Below, piece after piece: positions 45,321 to 55,512 of a stretch of 64,000 nucleotides of DNA. The notes beneath the pieces are model-generated. The model was given only the letters and a program-made list of their open reading frames with translations. It was not told where the DNA came from and searched no databases. Origin of the DNA: Leptospira yanagawae serovar Saopaulo str. Sao Paulo = ATCC 700523 (GTDB lineage Bacteria; Spirochaetota; Leptospiria; Leptospirales; Leptospiraceae); the NCBI RefSeq assembly GCF_000332475.2, contig NZ_AOGX02000035.1, positions 1-64,000 on the forward strand, in the 5' to 3' direction. Both the position numbers and the translations under genes were made by a program. The first letter of the stretch is position 1. Each line of letters begins with the position of its first letter.

Positions 45321-47237
45321 ATGGCAAAAATGCAGTTTTTGCAATTACCAGTTCCACCTCCAAGTTATTTTGCAGCTACCGGGAATGTTCCACTAGCAGC
45401 TGCTAGTTTAGCCAGTTGTTTGGAATCTAAGGACGATCCTGTAAAAGGGATCACCGCCTCTGTGATTTCACCAGAAGATACCGATTCACTCGGAGACATC
45501 GACTTAATTGATCGGATTTGTAAAGAAGGCCCTGATTTTTTAGGCCTCTCATTGTATTTATGGAATACCGAACGTAGCATTTATATTGCTAACGAAGTCA
45601 AAAAAAGAAATCCTGAAATCCAAATCCTTGTCGGTGGCCCAGAGGTCAATGAAGACAATCCTTTTGTGTTAGGTGAGACTGGTTTTGACATTGCGGTTTC
45701 TGGAGAAGCAGAACATAATTTTCGTAATCTCATGAAATCATTACTCCACAAAGAATCATTAGAGAATGTGGAAAATGTTGCGTATCGAAAAAAAGATGGG
45801 AGTCTCAGTGCATTTGGAGTTCCATCACCAGCAAATTTCCCATTAACAGATTTTCCTTCCCCCTATACAACAGGACACTTACAAGTGGATCCAAAACGGT
45901 CCACGTATTTGGAAACCGTGAGGGGATGTAAATCGCAGTGCACGTATTGTTTTTATCCGAAGTCTTCCCAAAGTTTACGAACACTGGATATCAAAGAAAC
46001 CATCCAATTGATCTCCAACTTAAAAAACCAAGGAGCAAGGGAACTTGTTTTTTTAGACCCTACTTTTAATCACAGACCAGGGTTTGAATCCTTTCTTGAT
46101 GCCATTGCTGAAGTGAATGCCGATGGCCAAATGACCATGTTTGCGGAACTTCGATCGGAAGGAGTAACACCAAAACTTGCCACCAAACTTCGAAAAGCTG
46201 GGTTTAATCGGATTGAACTTGGATTGCAGTCTGTAAACGAAGAAACCTTAAAACGAGTGAAACGATATGGGAGTCCAAACAAAGTAGCGGAAGTGGCAAA
46301 GATGTTAGCGGGAGAAGGGATTGATTTACTTTTAGATCTCATCATTGGACTTCCAGGTGACACACCAGACGATGTGGAAAGGGGAATTCATTTTTTCTTA
46401 GAACATGGACTCGGTGAGTGGGTACAAGCCTTCCCCCTTTCTGTCTTGCCTGGGACCAGTATGCGGAAAGATGCAGAGAAAGAAGGATTGGTTTATATGC
46501 CTAAACCACCGTATCGAATCATCCAAACACCTACGTTTAGCCCAGAAGACTTACGTGATTCCGTTTATTTTGCAGAAGATCTACTGGAACGAAGGTTAGA
46601 CGAATTCCCAAGGCCTTTTTTATGTGATAGGGTTACTGGAATTTCTGACCGATTTGATTGGTATCCGGAGGATTCGAATGAGTCCCATCCATCTCAAGTT
46701 GGTGTGTTGGAAGCGGGGTCGAGGCACCAAAGCATTTGGTTCCATCCTAAATCACTTTCGGAAGACCTTAAACAAATCCAAACACTCATTGGAAAAAAAA
46801 TCGAAAGAGAGCCATTTTGCACAATTGATTTCGTGATCGAACTGGGAAATGTTCCCAATGCAAATGAAATCCAATCCTTAGTTCGTTACCTAGAGTCAAA
46901 ACGAAACTCCTATCTCTCCAAAACATTGGCATACAGAGGTGAAAACTTACAACACCGATTGGTACTGGTTATCCCTGAAGGAAACGAAAGGCTTCGTAAT
47001 TGGTGTTCCCAACTAGACGGACAAGAATCATTTTTAGTGTATGAAACCATACCACCTTCTGCAATTACCAAATTGAATCCAGAAGTGACTCATTTTTATT
47101 TGTTAAAAGGGGATACGGTAACCAAAAAAGATTGGGATCACTTAAAAGAGGTAATGGATCCAGAAACCATTACCTTTTCCTCTCGGGCTTTGGAGGAGAG
47201 GTGGTGTATGGAAGTATTGGGATATGGAGAAATTTAA
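45321..47237 (+). CDS. B12-binding-domain radical SAM protein
   Basis: This is a 638-residue enzyme. Residues about 1-150 form a cobalamin-binding-type Rossmann domain (FLGLSLYLWNTERS, ILVGGPEVNED). The radical SAM domain starts near residue 195 with the iron-sulfur motif CKSQCTYC, followed by ELVFLDPTFNHRP and NRIELGLQSVNEETL. The last 200 residues are an extra domain without clear relatives. Such proteins modify lipids, peptides or antibiotics; the substrate is unknown. The ATG at 45321 is preferred; an in-frame TTG at 45309 is also possible. It is convergent with the next gene. Confidence 0.88.
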   Translation: MAKMQFLQLPVPPPSYFAATGNVPLAAASLASCLESKDDPVKGITASVISPEDTDSLGDIDLIDRICKEGPDFLGLSLYLWNTERSIYIANEVKKRNPEIQILVGGPEVNEDNPFVLGETGFDIAVSGEAEHNFRNLMKSLLHKESLENVENVAYRKKDGSLSAFGVPSPANFPLTDFPSPYTTGHLQVDPKRSTYLETVRGCKSQCTYCFYPKSSQSLRTLDIKETIQLISNLKNQGARELVFLDPTFNHRPGFESFLDAIAEVNADGQMTMFAELRSEGVTPKLATKLRKAGFNRIELGLQSVNEETLKRVKRYGSPNKVAEVAKMLAGEGIDLLLDLIIGLPGDTPDDVERGIHFFLEHGLGEWVQAFPLSVLPGTSMRKDAEKEGLVYMPKPPYRIIQTPTFSPEDLRDSVYFAEDLLERRLDEFPRPFLCDRVTGISDRFDWYPEDSNESHPSQVGVLEAGSRHQSIWFHPKSLSEDLKQIQTLIGKKIEREPFCTIDFVIELGNVPNANEIQSLVRYLESKRNSYLSKTLAYRGENLQHRLVLVIPEGNERLRNWCSQLDGQESFLVYETIPPSAITKLNPEVTHFYLLKGDTVTKKDWDHLKEVMDPETITFSSRALEERWCMEVLGYGEI

Positions 47238-47247
47238 AATCAGAACC

Positions 47248-48405
47248 TTACGTTTTTTGGATTTGTTTACGAAAGAATTCTACGTTCTCTAAAAATCTTT
47301 TTTTCTCGCCGGCCCTTGAAGAATGGCCTGCGATAGCAAGACCAACCGTTAAGTGGCCTTCTTCGTTTTTTGTGATGGTTTTGATTTGGCCAAAAGCAGT
47401 TAATGGGGATTGCATTTTAAAAAAAATATCAAATTGAAATCCGGAAAGTTTTGGTAAACTTTGCATGAGATCCGGGTGGTCCACAATCACTTTGAGACCA
47501 CCTTCTGAAATATCAATGACAGGAAATTTTCCATCCGACTTAATCATGTTAGAGTGACGAATTCGGTCCACCATCTCAAAACATAATGTTTTCATCTCCA
47601 TGGCTTTTAAGAGATCAAAGTTTTCCGTTTTACTTTGCATGTGGATATAACCGATGGGAATGGATTCATCTTCATCATTCAGATACAAAACGGGAAGTAT
47701 GAGTTCCGATTTGATTTTTAAATTTCTGCGGTTATTAATTTCTTTGTTAATGTCTTCATCAATTTCATCTGCAAAAACAATAAAGTCCTCATTTGGTGAA
47801 GATTCGTAACATTCCCGATTGTTGACATCTTCTAGGAGTAATCCTTTTTTTGTTTTTTTGATCAGTCGTATCACTTCGTTATCTTCACGAGAATTGAAGG
47901 TTGAAATTTTAATGAAATCCACAGTGTTTTTTAATTTGGTTTCATAGTCTTGGAAGTTGACTTTGACAGCGGTTGGAACATGGAACATATCGGTTTCAAT
48001 TTTTGCCTTACTCGAAACCACATTCGTAATCCAAGCAGAACCAGGTGGGACAGGGATTCTTGAGCTTTCTCTGTCTTTTTTGGCGATGGCAATTTTATTC
48101 AATTGGAGGATGTATTGGGATTCACCCTTATCCTGTTCCACAGTACATTCCAAGTGTAAGTAACGACCAAGGATTTTGTACAGAGTGATTTTTTGACCGA
48201 CGGACAGTGTAATGGTTGGGCGAACACCCACAAGGATTTTGTTCCCATCTTGGGATACCTTTTTTAGGTAACAGATTTCGCCTGAATGGATGTCATCTTT
48301 TAGGTTTAATTCTTGGTTTAATAAAAATTTGGTCAAAACATGCAGTTTTTTTTCCGTGTCGGAAAAAACATCCAAGGAACGTTTGTTTCTTTCTACTGTT
48401 TCCAT
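47248..48405 (-). CDS. DUF1577-like protein with C-terminal PilZ-type domain
   Basis: This is a 385-residue cytoplasmic protein. It resembles the Leptospira DUF1577 group, though I name that from memory. The C-terminal part (FPVIDISEGGLKVIVDHPD, later GQIKTITKNEEGHLTVGLAI) has the D-x-S-x-x-G core of a PilZ domain, which binds cyclic-di-GMP. The Arg pair of PilZ may be RIRHS just before. It stands between an EAL/radical-SAM block and guaB and could be a c-di-GMP effector. This role is inferred from the domain only. Confidence 0.7.
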   Translation of the reverse strand: METVERNKRSLDVFSDTEKKLHVLTKFLLNQELNLKDDIHSGEICYLKKVSQDGNKILVGVRPTITLSVGQKITLYKILGRYLHLECTVEQDKGESQYILQLNKIAIAKKDRESSRIPVPPGSAWITNVVSSKAKIETDMFHVPTAVKVNFQDYETKLKNTVDFIKISTFNSREDNEVIRLIKKTKKGLLLEDVNNRECYESSPNEDFIVFADEIDEDINKEINNRRNLKIKSELILPVLYLNDEDESIPIGYIHMQSKTENFDLLKAMEMKTLCFEMVDRIRHSNMIKSDGKFPVIDISEGGLKVIVDHPDLMQSLPKLSGFQFDIFFKMQSPLTAFGQIKTITKNEEGHLTVGLAIAGHSSRAGEKKRFLENVEFFRKQIQKT

Positions 48406-48455
48406 AAAAGGTCGTGGTACTCACTATTATCGGTCAATTTTCTCCTGAAATTCTC

Positions 48456-48483
48456 TTGCACGCAGAGTTTTCTTACCTAAAGT
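48456..48483 (+). promoter_or_regulatory. Promoter candidate for guaB
   Basis: TTGCAC (48456-48461), a 16-nt spacer and TAAAGT (48478-48483) resemble a sigma-70 promoter, ending 20 bases before the guaB ATG. Box matches are moderate. Confidence 0.35.
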
Positions 48484-48502
48484 AGAAAAAGGAAGGATAA
48501 TT

Positions 48503-50029
48503 ATGTCAAATCACCCCCTACCAGGATCTGAGCTTCTCGATGGAGTCAGTGGACAAGAGCTCTTCTCGGTCAACATGGGACTCACGTATCGAGATTTTTT
48601 AGTACTACCTGGATATATAGACTTCAATCCAAGTGATGTGGAACTCGAAACAAAACTTTCCAAAAATATTTCACTCAAAAGACCACTCATGAGTTCGCCC
48701 ATGGACACAGTGACAGAGTCTGAAATGGCCATTGCACAGGCGCTAATGGGTGGGATCGGAATCATACATTATAATAACACGATAGAGGAACAAGTAGATC
48801 TCGTTCGGAAAGTAAAACGATACGAAAATGGATTCATCAAAGATCCAATCCTCCTTTCACCAGAACATACGGTCGCTGATTTAGATGCGGTCAAAGAAAA
48901 ATATGGGTTTAGCGGAATCCCTATTACGGAAAACGGAACCGCCAGTACCAAGTTAGTTGGAATTGTCACCAACCGAGATGTGGATTTTGAAAAAGACCGC
49001 AATATTAAATTAGGTAAGGTGATGACCACAGAACTCATCACCGCAAATGTAGGAATCAGTTTACTCGAAGCGAATGATATCCTCCGTACAAGTAAAAAAG
49101 GAAAACTTCCCATTGTGGACAAACAAGGAAAACTTGTGGCACTCATTTGTCGAAGTGACCTGAAAAAAAATAAAGAATTCCCCCAATCTTCAAAAGATGA
49201 CCAAAAACGATTGCGTGTGGGTGCTGCACTTTCCACCTTACCGGAGTCACGCGATCGTATGGCTGCTCTTGCAGGAGTTGGAGTGGATGCAATCATCATT
49301 GATTCTGCGCAAGGAAACTCAAGTTACCAAATTGAAATGATCCAATGGATCAAATCCAATTTTCCAAACATCGATGTCATCGGTGGGAATGTGGTCACAA
49401 AAGCACAAGCTGCCAATCTCATTGGGGCTGGGGCTGACGGATTAAGGATTGGAATGGGACCTGGTTCCATTTGTATCACACAAGATACAATGGCAGTTGG
49501 TCGAGCGCAAGCGACTGCTGTTTTCAAAACGGCAGAGTATGCGCAAAGTCACGGGGTTCCCGTCATTGCTGATGGAGGCATTTCGAATATCGGTGACATC
49601 GCCAATGCACTGGCGATTGGGGCTTCCATGTGTATGATGGGTTCCATGTTTGCAGGAACAAAAGAAGCACCTGGTGAGTATTTTTATGAGAACGGCATTC
49701 GTCTAAAGAAATATAGAGGGATGGCTAGTTTGGAAGCGATGAGCAAAGGTGGGGACAAACGGTATTTCTCAGAATCACAAAAGATCAAGGTAGCACAGGG
49801 TGTTTCTGGTTATGTTGTGGACAAAGGATCCGTTCTCAATCTCATCCCATACCTTGTGCAAGGCCTAAGACAAAGTTTCCAAGATATGGGATACCGAAAT
49901 ATCCCAGACCTTCACAAAGCCTTACGCGAAGGAAAACTTCGTTTTGAACGTCGGACGGAATCGGCACAGGCACAAGGAAGTGTTCATGGATTGTATTCTT
50001 ATACGAAACCTTCGATGAGAGCTGAATAA
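48503..50029 (+). CDS. guaB: Inosine-5'-monophosphate dehydrogenase
   Basis: The enzyme oxidises IMP to XMP, the first committed step to GMP. The 508-residue length is normal. The N-terminal barrel half holds [15 protein letters not shown] and [10 protein letters not shown]. Two CBS domains (about residues 110-225) follow. The catalytic loop GPGSICIT carries the nucleophile C324, and [17 protein letters not shown] and [14 protein letters not shown] bind the phosphate. The ATG at 48503 is preceded by AAGGAAGG. It leads an operon with the lipoprotein-sorting protein and rsmE. Confidence 0.97.
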   Translation: MSNHPLPGSELLDGVSGQELFSVNMGLTYRDFLVLPGYIDFNPSDVELETKLSKNISLKRPLMSSPMDTVTESEMAIAQALMGGIGIIHYNNTIEEQVDLVRKVKRYENGFIKDPILLSPEHTVADLDAVKEKYGFSGIPITENGTASTKLVGIVTNRDVDFEKDRNIKLGKVMTTELITANVGISLLEANDILRTSKKGKLPIVDKQGKLVALICRSDLKKNKEFPQSSKDDQKRLRVGAALSTLPESRDRMAALAGVGVDAIIIDSAQGNSSYQIEMIQWIKSNFPNIDVIGGNVVTKAQAANLIGAGADGLRIGMGPGSICITQDTMAVGRAQATAVFKTAEYAQSHGVPVIADGGISNIGDIANALAIGASMCMMGSMFAGTKEAPGEYFYENGIRLKKYRGMASLEAMSKGGDKRYFSESQKIKVAQGVSGYVVDKGSVLNLIPYLVQGLRQSFQDMGYRNIPDLHKALREGKLRFERRTESAQAQGSVHGLYSYTKPSMRAE

Positions 50030-50038
50030 AGAAATTAC

Positions 50039-50809
50039 ATGCGAAAACTTTGGATTTTATTTTTTTTGATTTCTTTTGCCACACTCGATGCACAAACACC
50101 TGATACGAGTTTGTCGGCACAAGAACTTTTGGCAAGGCTTGACCGAGAAATGGATTTTGGAAAAGGCCTTGTGAAAGGAACCTACGTTCTCATTCGTAGG
50201 AACGGAACATCGGAAACCTGGAAGATCAACCGGTTTTTCAATGGGGAGGATGCCCTTTTGTTGTTTGATCGAAAGGGTAGAGGTTTAGAGTCCAAACTCC
50301 TCACGAAAGATGAAGGGGAAAATGTATTTTTCTTCAATGTCCTCAGTGCAAAACTCTTTCGCAAAACCGATGATGAAAAATACGAATCCCTCATGGGCAC
50401 TGGATTTTTTTATGTGGATTTGTCTGGATATTCGTATCAGGCAAATTACAACCCTCTAGTCAATGGAGATTTGGAAATTGGTGGAGAAGTGTACTACCGC
50501 GTTTCTTTGAAACCCATTTTACCATACTTTTATAAGAAGTTAGTTTTACTAGTTGGTAAAAAAGATCTAAAACCCTATCGTGTGGACTTTCATGACCGTG
50601 ATGGTATTTTATTCAAAACCTTAAACTTAAAGTATGGTCCTGTCAAAATCAAAGACAATACAGGCAAAGTGGAAGAAATCCAAAAAGCCTCTCGGTTGGA
50701 AATGTTAGATTTGAATACAGGTAGCATCACTGTTTGGGAAATCCAAGAAGTGGATAAAACAGTGAACCCAGATGCTTCCCTTTTCAATGTGGATAACCTA
50801 AGCCGGTAA
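50039..50809 (+). CDS. Outer-membrane lipoprotein-sorting protein (TP0789-like)
   Basis: This 256-residue exported protein has a signal peptide (MRKLWILFFLISFATLDA). The mature part follows the plan of LolA/TP0789-type proteins: ELLARLDREMDFGKGLVKGTYVL, a W-K-I-N-R-F-F-N strand, and ESLMGTGFFYVDLSGY, then GEVYYRVSLKP. These half-barrel proteins bind lipids or lipoproteins in the periplasm. It is 9 bases after guaB and 8 bases before rsmE. Its job is likely transport of lipoproteins or lipids to the outer membrane; this is known for the family only in outline. Confidence 0.8.
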   Translation: MRKLWILFFLISFATLDAQTPDTSLSAQELLARLDREMDFGKGLVKGTYVLIRRNGTSETWKINRFFNGEDALLLFDRKGRGLESKLLTKDEGENVFFFNVLSAKLFRKTDDEKYESLMGTGFFYVDLSGYSYQANYNPLVNGDLEIGGEVYYRVSLKPILPYFYKKLVLLVGKKDLKPYRVDFHDRDGILFKTLNLKYGPVKIKDNTGKVEEIQKASRLEMLDLNTGSITVWEIQEVDKTVNPDASLFNVDNLSR

Positions 50810-50817
50810 CATTCATT

Positions 50818-51501
50818 TTGGTTGAACCAGGCCTTATCCTCTTTCGGACAGCTTTCCAAAAAAAAGAATCCATCCAACTTTCCAAAGAAGAGTTGAACCA
50901 CCTTCGGGCGCTTCGATTGCAAAACGAATCTACCATCATCCAAATCCGTGATGGAGAGGGTGGGCTCTTTAATTATATCTACTTGCCCAATTCCAAAGAA
51001 CTATTTTTCCAAAATGAAGAGTATGTTCCGAGAAAAAACCATCGTAAAAAAATAGCAATTGCCTTACCGAAAGGGAATCGATTGGATTTCTTTTTACAAA
51101 AAGTGACTGAGATCGGTTTGGATGAAGTGGTATTTTTGGTTTTTCGTCATTCGATCCGGAAAGAATTCAATTTAGAACGAGCCGAAAAAATAGTAAAAGA
51201 AGCAGCTGCCCAATCCAAACAAACGGAAATTTTAAAACTCTCCATTGAACCTGCGGGAAACTGGTTAGAAGCACATAAAGAAAGTTTGGTGGTCTTCCAT
51301 CCTTTTGGAAATCAACCTTTCGAGATGGGTACATTACAAAACAAAATTCCAGTGATTGGGCCTGAAGGTGGGTTCCATATGGATGAAGAAAACTGGATGG
51401 AAAAAAACCGAATCGAACGTATCACTTTGCCCGGTGGGGTGTTACGTACCGAAACTTGCGGAATTGTTGCCGCAAGTTTTCTGGTTTATGGAACAAATTG
51501 A
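50818..51501 (+). CDS. rsmE: 16S rRNA (uracil-1498-N3)-methyltransferase
   Basis: This 227-residue enzyme of the SPOUT class methylates U1498 of 16S rRNA. Typical motifs are HLRALRLQ at the N-terminus, KKIAIALPKGNRLDFFLQKVTEIG with EAAAQSKQTE, and the SAM-binding knot VIGPEGGFH followed by LPGGVLRTETC. The TTG at 50818 is the only reasonable start after the previous stop. The gene ends 2 bases from a convergent small lipoprotein gene. Confidence 0.93.
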   Translation: MVEPGLILFRTAFQKKESIQLSKEELNHLRALRLQNESTIIQIRDGEGGLFNYIYLPNSKELFFQNEEYVPRKNHRKKIAIALPKGNRLDFFLQKVTEIGLDEVVFLVFRHSIRKEFNLERAEKIVKEAAAQSKQTEILKLSIEPAGNWLEAHKESLVVFHPFGNQPFEMGTLQNKIPVIGPEGGFHMDEENWMEKNRIERITLPGGVLRTETCGIVAASFLVYGTN

Positions 51502-51503
51502 AC

Positions 51504-51773
51504 TTATTTGTTTGTTAAAAGTAAAATCGTTCCTGATAAATTGCAATTGGTAGAACAGTTGCTAAAACAAGTGGAAGCGGCAGTATAATTTGCCCCAGTG
51601 ATATCAGGATACGCCGCAGCACATCCAGAATTACAAGCATCCAAACTCCCTCCCGTACAGGATACGATGAAGGTGAACAAGTTTCTCTCCAAGGTTTTGT
51701 CTTCTCGTTTTTGGCAAGATGTAGATAAGAACATGACAAAACCCAAAACAATCAGTAAAATAAAACGTTTCAT
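51504..51773 (-). CDS. Small cysteine-rich lipoprotein
   Basis: This 89-residue protein starts MKRFILLIVLGFVMFLSTSC with a good lipobox. The mature part is about 70 residues with six further cysteines in the pattern C-x6-C-x3-C, then C-x3-C-x3-C (FIVSCTGGSLDACNSGC and STCFSNCSTNC). Such spacing suggests disulfides outside the cytoplasm. It is divergent from the gene at 51868 with 94 bases for both promoters. An AGGAGAG lies 15 bases before the ATG, farther than usual. Function unknown; the cysteine pattern recalls the lipoprotein at 2918. Confidence 0.75.
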   Translation of the reverse strand: MKRFILLIVLGFVMFLSTSCQKREDKTLERNLFTFIVSCTGGSLDACNSGCAAAYPDITGANYTAASTCFSNCSTNCNLSGTILLLTNK

Positions 51774-51867
51774 AACACTAAGACTCTTCTCTCCTAGCAT
51801 TTCGTCAATCGGTTCGTAAAAATCTTGACCCTTGTGACTTTTCCTATGCATTGGATGAGATTCCGAT

Positions 51868-53340
51868 ATGGCAGAAAGTTCTAAAAAAGTTTTAGAGAAA
51901 AAAGGACAGGGGGAATATGAATTCACCGCCTATGGGGAATTTCTGTCCTATTTCCACGCCCATATCGATATCTTCAAACGCCTACTCAAAGCAAAAAAAA
52001 TGGACCCTGCCAAAGTGGATGAGGTGGCAAAACAAATTAAGTCTTACATGACGGGGAATATCAAAAAAACAGACCAGTTTTTTGAACACCTTCCGCAATT
52101 TGCGACCATCCTCGGGGTTTCCAAAGAGGAAGTTTCGGCTTACCTCAATTCCAATTTTATTGAAGTTTTATCAAAAGTACAAGAAAAACTCAAAAGCCAA
52201 GAATTAGAAAAATTAGAAAATGCTCCGGCACCAACGTATACATCCATCTCAGAAGAAATCGTTGAACGGTTGCAAGTCACTCATCCCAAGGACTTTGTGT
52301 TTGCCCAAAAAGGCATTTTGATGGTTTTAGAAAATCCTCTTACGGGAGAAATCATAGAACCTCAAGGACTGATGGCCGCATCTGCTAAAGCCGCACTTGC
52401 CATGCCTGCTGGAACCGATTCGGAAAAGGAACCTGTCTCCCTAACAGAGGCACTTGCCGTTGCCAATGCTCCTCCTACACCAGTAGCGAAAAAACAATCC
52501 CTAATCCCCGAAAAAGATAAATCCATCCTACAAGAAATTGTGGAAACGTTTGGTGAAAATCTAACAGGCGAATTGTTAGAGGTCAAAATTGGACCAGAAG
52601 TCACTGAAACGCCTCACGTAGAATCCAGTTCCTCTGCCTCATCTACAAAATCAAATGAAGAATATGAAATCGAAGACTTAGAATTTGATGATTCCACGGA
52701 ATCCGAAAAGGGAAGTGGATCATCCACATCAGGCACAGATGACCATGATGATTTTTCCGATGACCTCGGGATTGAATACGAAGAAGAAGTTCCAAAACCA
52801 CCAGCAGTCGATTTAAATTTGGTAAGGCTTGGCAATTACTCCGTAAAAGAGTTTATGGATTTGGTGCAGACCATCACCACCTACCAAACGAAAGGTGATC
52901 AAGTTGGGTACCAAAATTGGTTACGAAGTTTATCCGAATTTGATAAAGCTGTGGTTTCCTTACGAACCCAAGTTTTAAAAGAACAAAAAAATGAAATGGT
53001 CGATTGGAATTCTCTGTTTCAGATGACGAGTTCCAAGTCAGAACTAAAACCAGATGTTCTAAAAGGGATCGTTAAAAAAATCAAAAACTATCAAATTGTC
53101 AAACTGACGTTAGACCGCATGATCCAAGAATTCAAAAAAGGAAGTCCTGAGTTCATGCAAATCGTAAAGATGGCATGGCCTCATATTCAAAAGTCTTTTT
53201 ACGAAGTTCCCAATTACCCACAAGTTCAGAATTTGCTTCGAGGGATTTTGTCTCGGGTGAATGGTGAGGCACATAAAAAAGAATTTTCAAAAATTTTCAC
53301 TATGGCCCTCAATTTCATCCAATCCAAATTCCAGGTGTAA
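51868..53340 (+). CDS. Conserved-looking cytoplasmic protein with acidic linker
   Basis: This is a 490-residue soluble protein. The first 110 residues are helical (AYGEFLSYFHAHIDIFKRLL). A central region about residues 240-310 is very acidic and Ser-rich and likely disordered, and the last 170 residues are helical again. No signal peptide or named domain is seen. It is directly followed by two genes for exported or membrane proteins without gaps, so it belongs to a three-gene operon of unknown function. Confidence 0.7.
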   Translation: MAESSKKVLEKKGQGEYEFTAYGEFLSYFHAHIDIFKRLLKAKKMDPAKVDEVAKQIKSYMTGNIKKTDQFFEHLPQFATILGVSKEEVSAYLNSNFIEVLSKVQEKLKSQELEKLENAPAPTYTSISEEIVERLQVTHPKDFVFAQKGILMVLENPLTGEIIEPQGLMAASAKAALAMPAGTDSEKEPVSLTEALAVANAPPTPVAKKQSLIPEKDKSILQEIVETFGENLTGELLEVKIGPEVTETPHVESSSSASSTKSNEEYEIEDLEFDDSTESEKGSGSSTSGTDDHDDFSDDLGIEYEEEVPKPPAVDLNLVRLGNYSVKEFMDLVQTITTYQTKGDQVGYQNWLRSLSEFDKAVVSLRTQVLKEQKNEMVDWNSLFQMTSSKSELKPDVLKGIVKKIKNYQIVKLTLDRMIQEFKKGSPEFMQIVKMAWPHIQKSFYEVPNYPQVQNLLRGILSRVNGEAHKKEFSKIFTMALNFIQSKFQV

Positions 53341-53343
53341 GTG

Positions 53344-54525
53344 ATGCACCGAGAGAATCCATCTCTCAAATCCTTCCATACAAAAGGTAATATTGTTTTC
53401 AGGTACAAGCGAATAACGATCGTTACTTTTCTATTATTTAGTTTTCTCTTGTTATTCTTGGAAAGTATCCATTCACAAACAAAAACTGATATCATTGTTG
53501 ATCCCCTTTTACAAAAACCTTGGATCCCAGATGCCGAGGAAGAAGAATCAAGAAGTTACCACCGCTTCTTATCTGAATTCAAAAACAAACAATCCTCAGT
53601 AAAAAAAAAGGATTCATTTGGTCGTAACTACTTGGTTTCCCCTTCAGGGAAAATTCGTTTTTTGATCGATGATGAATACAGAAAAGAATTTCCGGCACAA
53701 CGCGAAGCCGATATCGCTGCCAAAGAACTTGAAGTTTTGTATGAAGTGAGAAAAGAAAAGGAAGTGGTTTTCTTAGGAAAGGGGATCCACCTTTGTTACC
53801 GCTTAAAAAAAGAAAAAGACCCAGGTTTTTTTCCTGAATGGCTCATCCGTTCCAATGAAATTACAAATAAAGCAGCCAATGAATGGTCGGACCAAACCAT
53901 CCCATTGGATTTGGTGAGTGAGCCATATGGTTGTTATGTGGATGAAATCTCTCCCATGGACTTTTTGTATTTAGAGTCAGAGTCCTTTCGTTACCGACTC
54001 AAAATTCCTTCCAGCTTGCGGTATGAGGGTCTTTTTGGAAATCGATTAGGGATCTACGGGGAAAATCGTGATAGTATATATCGGATTGTGCGTTTCGTCA
54101 AATTTTTATCGAATTACCTGCCTGCTGGTCAAACAGAATGGGATGAGGCCCTGAAACTCCAAACCTCAGGCAAAAAAAAGAAAACCTTACCGAAAATCAT
54201 TTTGTCAATTGGATCTAGTTTTGATAAAGTAAGGCCACTCCGAAATCCTAAAAATTATTTTGTCTTTTGGGATTCTGTTCGTTCCTTATCCAAGAGTCAA
54301 ATGCGTATGTTGCAATTCAAACGTACAGAAGTGAATGGTGGGTATTTGAGTGAGTGGGTGGAAGTGGACGAAATTGGAAATTCGATCCCGATGGAAATGA
54401 TGGAATATTATGTATACAATGCACCTAGGGGATACTTTTTATCTTTGTCGTATCCAAAACGAGAAAAGGAATTGGCCACTACCTATTGGAATACAATTCG
54501 AACGAGTTTTGTAGTGAAAGACTAA
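53344..54525 (+). CDS. Exported protein of unknown function
   Basis: This 393-residue protein has a signal-anchor-like segment at residues 23-44 (ITIVTFLLFSFLLLFLESIHS) after a basic start, so it is exported or inner-membrane anchored. The body is mixed alpha/beta with many charged residues and no recognised domain. It begins three bases after the stop of the preceding gene, at an ATG preceded by an in-frame GTG. The stop lies 14 bases before the next start, so the operon continues. Confidence 0.7.
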   Translation: MHRENPSLKSFHTKGNIVFRYKRITIVTFLLFSFLLLFLESIHSQTKTDIIVDPLLQKPWIPDAEEEESRSYHRFLSEFKNKQSSVKKKDSFGRNYLVSPSGKIRFLIDDEYRKEFPAQREADIAAKELEVLYEVRKEKEVVFLGKGIHLCYRLKKEKDPGFFPEWLIRSNEITNKAANEWSDQTIPLDLVSEPYGCYVDEISPMDFLYLESESFRYRLKIPSSLRYEGLFGNRLGIYGENRDSIYRIVRFVKFLSNYLPAGQTEWDEALKLQTSGKKKKTLPKIILSIGSSFDKVRPLRNPKNYFVFWDSVRSLSKSQMRMLQFKRTEVNGGYLSEWVEVDEIGNSIPMEMMEYYVYNAPRGYFLSLSYPKREKELATTYWNTIRTSFVVKD

Positions 54526-54539
54526 CGGGAGATTGGTGG

Positions 54540-55331
54540 ATGTTCACTTCATTCGTAGAAAACAAACACCGAAGGAAAAAAGAACCAAGTGATGATTTTC
54601 CTTCATCATTCGAGTTGTTTTGGATTGGGTTTTTACTTATTTTTATATTTTCTCTCATCTTATTACCGTTTGGTGTTTATTGGCAACTCTCTCATTCGAT
54701 TTGGATTTTATTCATTTTCTTTTTGCCACTGGTATTTTTGGGAATTCATATTTCAAAATCCTATGGAAACAAAATTTTTTTTGCAGTTTTTTTGTCCTTA
54801 CTTGCTGGTGGGAATGTATTACTTTTTTTAGGTGACTCGATGGGTTACAATCTAGGCCTTACGGCAAAGTTTGATGTATTACCAGAAGAAGTGCATTTTC
54901 ACCTAGGGTATCGCTATTTGTATTTAAAAGAATTTCGTTTGGATGAAACGGATAGCGGAAGTTTTAATTCTCCTTTGCTTGTGAGGCGCCGTTCAGGTGG
55001 GGCAGTATATGGACCTGTCATTACCTTCCAATACAAACGCATTTTATCTCTTTCCGGAAAAGAAACAAAGCGGCCGTTATATGCCATTTGTTATTCGAAA
55101 GATTCAGGAACTTGCCAAATTTCAAGCCTTGGTACAGGAGGAATCCTTCTCCGTGAATCCATTTGGGAAAAAGGTGGAACTCGTTTGAAGGAAGATTCTC
55201 TTTTTATCGTTTGGAAAAACCGTATCGATCATGAATCCGAAACTAAGGGGATTTATTCCCTTTTGTTTTTGGTGTTTGTCCATCTGCTATGGGGGATTGT
55301 GGTGTATTTTCCGACACGTTCGGTGGGGTAA
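54540..55331 (+). CDS. Membrane protein of unknown function
   Basis: This 263-residue protein has three N-terminal hydrophobic helices (about residues 25-100), a soluble beta-rich domain and a final membrane helix near the C-terminus (GIYSLLFLVFVHLLWGIVVYF). This layout is reminiscent of the DUF3592 type, but the match is not clear enough to name. The start at MFTSF was chosen because the frame further upstream lies inside the preceding gene. It is the last gene of the three-gene block. Confidence 0.65.
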   Translation: MFTSFVENKHRRKKEPSDDFPSSFELFWIGFLLIFIFSLILLPFGVYWQLSHSIWILFIFFLPLVFLGIHISKSYGNKIFFAVFLSLLAGGNVLLFLGDSMGYNLGLTAKFDVLPEEVHFHLGYRYLYLKEFRLDETDSGSFNSPLLVRRRSGGAVYGPVITFQYKRILSLSGKETKRPLYAICYSKDSGTCQISSLGTGGILLRESIWEKGGTRLKEDSLFIVWKNRIDHESETKGIYSLLFLVFVHLLWGIVVYFPTRSVG

Positions 55332-55512
55332 ACGAATTCTTTTTTCTTTGAAAGGCCTTCGATCTTTCCGGATTTTGAAAACCGAAATCAATTCGATTCG
55401 GTCTAAAACATGTTCATAGATGTTTCTCCTTATGAGACCCGCAGGGAGGGGCCAATATCCCTGATTTTCTTTTTTTTCTTTCCAAACCCATTCCCTTTTC
55501 TAATTTCTCTCC

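Noticed and set aside
48769..49299. 176-codon minus-strand frame inside guaB
   Set aside because: It is antisense to the CBS domains of a well recognised enzyme.
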